A stretch of DNA of 64,000 nt from contig NZ_SDVB01000311.1 of assembly GCF_004137355.1 (NCBI RefSeq), positions 310,001-374,000 on the forward strand, read 5' to 3'. Below the pieces are notes generated by a model. The model was not told the origin of the DNA and made no database searches. It saw only the letters and a program-made list of their open reading frames with translations. Below, in pieces: positions 61,420 to 64,000 of the stretch (positions are counted from its first letter, which is position 1; each line of letters opens with the position of its first letter). This DNA is from Ciceribacter ferrooxidans. Its GTDB lineage: Bacteria; Pseudomonadota; Alphaproteobacteria; Rhizobiales; Rhizobiaceae. The translations under genes were made by a program, and so were the position numbers.

Positions 61420-62214
61420 TCACGCGGCCCGCCGCTGACGCTCACGTTGGATGACCTCGGATGCAAGTTGAAGGTAAGCCTGACTGCCTGCACACTTCAG
61501 GTCGTAGAGAATTGCCGGCTTCCCGTATGACGGCGCCTCCGACACGCGCACGTTGCGCGGTATAAGTGTCGAATAGACCTTTTCACCGAGGTGGGTGCGC
61601 ACATCAGAGACCACTTGCTGGGCCAAATTGTTGCGCGAGTCGAACATTGTCAGGACAATGCCCTGTATATCCAGCGTCGGGTTGACGCTGTGGCGAACCT
61701 GATTGATCGTCTCAAGCAACTGGCTGAGCCCTTCAAGAGCGAAAAACTCGCATTGCAGCGGTACGAGAACGGAGTGCGCTGCGGCCATCGCGTTCATTGT
61801 AAGGAGATTAAACGATGGCGGACAGTCGATGAGAATATAAGTGTACTCTTGCGCGTCATCGGCCTGAAGCGCCTTCTTCAGTCTGAAAACTCGGTCTGCG
61901 TGTTGGGAGATCTCCATCTCAAGTCCAAGGAGATCGAGCGTGGAGGGAACGATAGAAAGGTTCGGCACCGCTGTGTGCAGAACAGCGTCTTCAATCCGGT
62001 GGCTCCCGACCAGAACGTCGTAGGATGAGTACCTGCGCTCCTTGCGCTCGATTCCAAGACCCGTGCTGGCGTTTCCCTGCGGATCGAGATCGACAATCAG
62101 CACGCGCTCTCCGATGGCCGCCAGCGCAGTGGCCAAGTTAATCGCAGTCGTTGTCTTTCCAACGCCGCCTTTTTGATTGGCAATGGTGATGATCCGGTTC
62201 TTCTCGCCAGCCAT
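61420..62214 (-). CDS. parA: Chromosome partitioning ATPase ParA (Soj)
   Basis: A 264-residue ParA/Soj ATPase. The deviant Walker A is QKGGVGKTT at 14-22, with LIVDLDPQGNASTGLG near 40-55 and IDCPPSFNLLTMNAM near 130. It has no N-terminal HTH, as in chromosomal ParA. It moves parS-bound ParB during segregation. It follows rsmG by 18 bases and precedes parB. Confidence 0.97.
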   Translation of the reverse strand: MAGEKNRIITIANQKGGVGKTTTAINLATALAAIGERVLIVDLDPQGNASTGLGIERKERRYSSYDVLVGSHRIEDAVLHTAVPNLSIVPSTLDLLGLEMEISQHADRVFRLKKALQADDAQEYTYILIDCPPSFNLLTMNAMAAAHSVLVPLQCEFFALEGLSQLLETINQVRHSVNPTLDIQGIVLTMFDSRNNLAQQVVSDVRTHLGEKVYSTLIPRNVRVSEAPSYGKPAILYDLKCAGSQAYLQLASEVIQRERQRRAA

Positions 62215-62232
62215 GCTGCTACCTGACTCTGC

Positions 62233-62868
62233 TCAGAGTTTCCGCGCCAAATGAGCGATCTCCAGGATGACGGAATCCGCCTCTATCGCGCTCTGGTGTT
62301 GTAGCAGATCAAAAGACCAACCACCATGAGCTTTGTCCACCTCGGATTGGTAATCCCGTCCTTTGTGGAAGAAGCAACGGAGGTCGGGATTGCGTTCTGC
62401 CCACGGAGCTGCAAAATCGAACAGGAGATCAAGCATCGCTAGTGCTCGCGCCGATATCGCATCGCAATGCTGGATTTGTTGGTGCGCTTCCTCGATCCGA
62501 CACGCGTGAACACTCCCCCTTGCGCCAGTTTCGCTGAGGGCAACACGCAGGAAGCTCGCCTTTTTGTGATTGCTTTCAACGAGGTGAACCCATCCGGCGC
62601 CCGTTTCTGCCAGCAGAATGGCGGTAATTACGCCTGGGAAGCCGCCACCGCTTCCAAGATCAACCCACCGCTTTGGTTCCGGCGAGAGGGCGAAGATCTG
62701 TGCGCTATCGGCGATGTGGCGTGTCCACATGTCGTTCTGCGTGGAAGCCGCGATGAGATTGATCGTGCGTGACCACTTCCGGAAGAGCTCCGCAAACAGT
62801 TGGAGCCGTCCCAACGTTTCACGTGAAACACGCAGGCCGATTACATCAAGGGCGAGACTCTCCTGCAT
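62233..62868 (-). CDS. rsmG: 16S rRNA m7G527 methyltransferase RsmG (GidB)
   Basis: RsmG, 211 residues from ATG 62868, five bases after the mnmG stop (62873); a longer frame to 62913 would overlap mnmG. The SAM loop is [12 protein letters not shown] near 74-85, and [10 protein letters not shown] near 50 is a family motif. It methylates G527 of 16S rRNA. Codons 14-18 (V-S-R-E-T) encode the core of a parS site. Confidence 0.95.
   Translation of the reverse strand: MQESLALDVIGLRVSRETLGRLQLFAELFRKWSRTINLIAASTQNDMWTRHIADSAQIFALSPEPKRWVDLGSGGGFPGVITAILLAETGAGWVHLVESNHKKASFLRVALSETGARGSVHACRIEEAHQQIQHCDAISARALAMLDLLFDFAAPWAERNPDLRCFFHKGRDYQSEVDKAHGGWSFDLLQHQSAIEADSVILEIAHLARKL
62815..62830. other. 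parS partitioning site (ParB-binding centromere) inside rsmG
   Basis: CGTTTCACGTGAAACA matches the parS consensus TGTTTCACGTGAAACA at 15 of 16 positions and holds a perfect 14-bp palindrome at 62816-62829. It lies in the 5' part of rsmG, upstream of parAB, the common place for one parS copy. Confidence 0.92.
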
Positions 62869-62872
62869 TGTA

Positions 62873-64000
62873 TCAACCGACCATCCGAAGCTCTGCGCGT
62901 TTGAGATGCGCAATCAACAACGAAAGTGCTGCCGGCGTCATGCCGTCCAGGCGCGACGCCTGCGCGATGCTCCAGGGACGGGCGACTCCAAGCTTCTGCT
63001 TCAGCTCATTAGAGAGACCCGACAGGCCGGAATAGTCGAAGTCCGCGGGGATCACGCGACCCTCTTCCCTCCGGACCATCGCGATGTCTGACTCTTGCCG
63101 GTCGAGATAGACCGAATAGGCGGCGTGGATCTCCACCGCCTGCCTCACCTTCGGTTGCCATGAGGGGAGATCACCCCAGACCCGGCGCAGTGCATCCAGA
63201 TCGACCCCGGGATAGGAAAGAAGCTCCAGGCCGCTCCGTCGGCGCCCGTCCTGATTCACCACGATACCGGCGTGTGACGCAGCTGTTGGAGAAAGCGTCC
63301 GGGTTGAAAGCTGCGCAAGCGCATCCTCCATCTCGCGCTGGTATGCCGAGAAGCGTTGGGCGCGCTCCGCCCCAACACAGCCGACTTGCATACCGAACGG
63401 CGTCAATCTCTCGTCCGCATTGTCGACACGGAGTGTCAGCCGGTATTCTGAGCGCGACGTAAACATGCGGTACGGCTCAGCCACTCCGCGGGAAGTAAGA
63501 TCATCGATCATGACGCCGATATACGAATCGGTGCGGCTCAGGACTAGAGGCGCTCCGCCTCCCGCAAGAAGCGCTGCGTTCAAACCGGCGACAAGCCCCT
63601 GGGCACCGGCCTCCTCGTATCCCGTGGTCCCGTTGATCTGTCCCGCCAGGAACAGACCGGGTATACTCTTGACCTGCAGGGTGGGGTAAAGTTCGGTAGG
63701 GTCGACATGGTCATACTCGATCGCATAGCCGGTCTGTAGGATTCGAACGCTCTCAAGACCCGGAATGGAGTGGATAAAGGCCTCCTGAACCTCCTCCGGC
63801 AGGGAGCTTGAGATGCCGTTCGGATACACAGTATCGTCGTTCAGCCCTTCCGGTTCGAGAAAGATCTGGTGCCCGTCGCGGTCACCGAACCGCATGATCT
63901 TGTCCTCGATCGACGGGCAATAACGCGGCCCGACGCCTTCAATCTGTCCGGAATACATCGCCGATCGATGAATGTTCTCTCTGATAAGCGCGTGGGTTCG
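62873..64000 (-). CDS. mnmG: tRNA uridine 5-carboxymethylaminomethyl modification enzyme MnmG (GidA), 5' end outside window
   Basis: The last 375 residues of MnmG, open to the window edge (the visible part begins [19 protein letters not shown]). The catalytic-region cysteine is in [11 protein letters not shown], and [20 protein letters not shown] and [20 protein letters not shown] follow. The C-terminal helical domain binds MnmE. With MnmE it forms cmnm5U34 in tRNA. The FAD-binding N-terminus lies beyond the edge. It precedes rsmG by 4 bases. Confidence 0.97.
   Translation of the reverse strand, partial: RTHALIRENIHRSAMYSGQIEGVGPRYCPSIEDKIMRFGDRDGHQIFLEPEGLNDDTVYPNGISSSLPEEVQEAFIHSIPGLESVRILQTGYAIEYDHVDPTELYPTLQVKSIPGLFLAGQINGTTGYEEAGAQGLVAGLNAALLAGGGAPLVLSRTDSYIGVMIDDLTSRGVAEPYRMFTSRSEYRLTLRVDNADERLTPFGMQVGCVGAERAQRFSAYQREMEDALAQLSTRTLSPTAASHAGIVVNQDGRRRSGLELLSYPGVDLDALRRVWGDLPSWQPKVRQAVEIHAAYSVYLDRQESDIAMVRREEGRVIPADFDYSGLSGLSNELKQKLGVARPWSIAQASRLDGMTPAALSLLIAHLKRAELRMVG

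Overview
This window reads as a stretch of core chromosome from an alphaproteobacterium of the Rhizobiales, most likely Rhizobiaceae and close to Sinorhizobium/Ensifer. The assignment rests on protein families largely confined to alphaproteobacteria (TrcR/DUF1013, DUF2585, DUF2794, DUF1674/SDHAF4-like, 180-kDa NAD-glutamate dehydrogenase), on high GC (judged by eye), and on remembered rhizobial gene order (glnK-amtB-ftsK; ffh-chorismate mutase-rpsP-rimM-trmD; htpX-rsmB-heparinase-purH; mnmG-rsmG-parA-parB next to leuS-lptE-holA). I recognise no tRNA, rRNA, CRISPR array, insertion sequence, prophage or integrative element.

Layout. 1-8.7 kb: end of glnK, amtB, ftsK, a LolA-like carrier, xthA, an OmpR-type response regulator followed by a single-domain cNMP-binding protein, a short L,D-transpeptidase and a SixA-like phosphatase. 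8.7-12.2 kb: leuC, a possible 42-residue leader ORF, and an amino-acid ABC uptake pair without an ATPase. 12.3-17.6 kb: rplS, trmD, rimM, rpsP, chorismate mutase and ffh on the minus strand, broken between trmD and rplS by an opposite-strand TSUP transporter. 17.9-22.8 kb: dapF-mtaB-ftsY-yciB-DUF2585 on the plus strand. 22.8-25.7 kb: ccmABCDG cytochrome c maturation genes on the minus strand. 25.9-32.9 kb: acnA, a DUF1223 protein, a DUF2794 protein, a GNAT acetyltransferase and an MHS-type transporter with a very large periplasmic loop. 33.3-37.2 kb: asd, a lytic transglycosylase, beta-carbonic anhydrase, pyridoxal kinase. 37.3-43.6 kb: large NAD-glutamate dehydrogenase overlapping a UMF1-type transporter. 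43.6-49.5 kb: purH, heparinase-like protein, rsmB, htpX (minus). 49.6-56.1 kb: SDHAF4-like protein, secreted nuclease, acsA, trcR, prpE, yggS. 56.3-60.5 kb: leuS-lptE-holA. 60.5-64 kb: parB, parA, rsmG and the C-terminal part of mnmG, with a near-perfect parS site inside rsmG.

How the genes fit together. Two blocks serve protein targeting and ribosome biogenesis (ffh with rpsP/rimM/trmD/rplS; ftsY with mtaB), one serves cytochrome c assembly, and the right end is chromosome partitioning, so the replication origin is probably not far beyond the right edge (inference from conserved gene order). Several minus/plus pairs are convergent with almost no spacing, and operons show 4-bp stop/start overlaps (ccmA/B, ccmC/D/G, dapF/mtaB, yciB/DUF2585, gdh/UMF1).

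I did not find a clear new multi-gene system. The items most worth a second look are the parS site embedded in rsmG, the MHS transporter with a roughly 185-residue extra periplasmic segment, the inverted repeat between pdxY and gdh, the leader ORF plus hairpin before leuC, and the nested G-rich hairpin after the DUF1223 gene.
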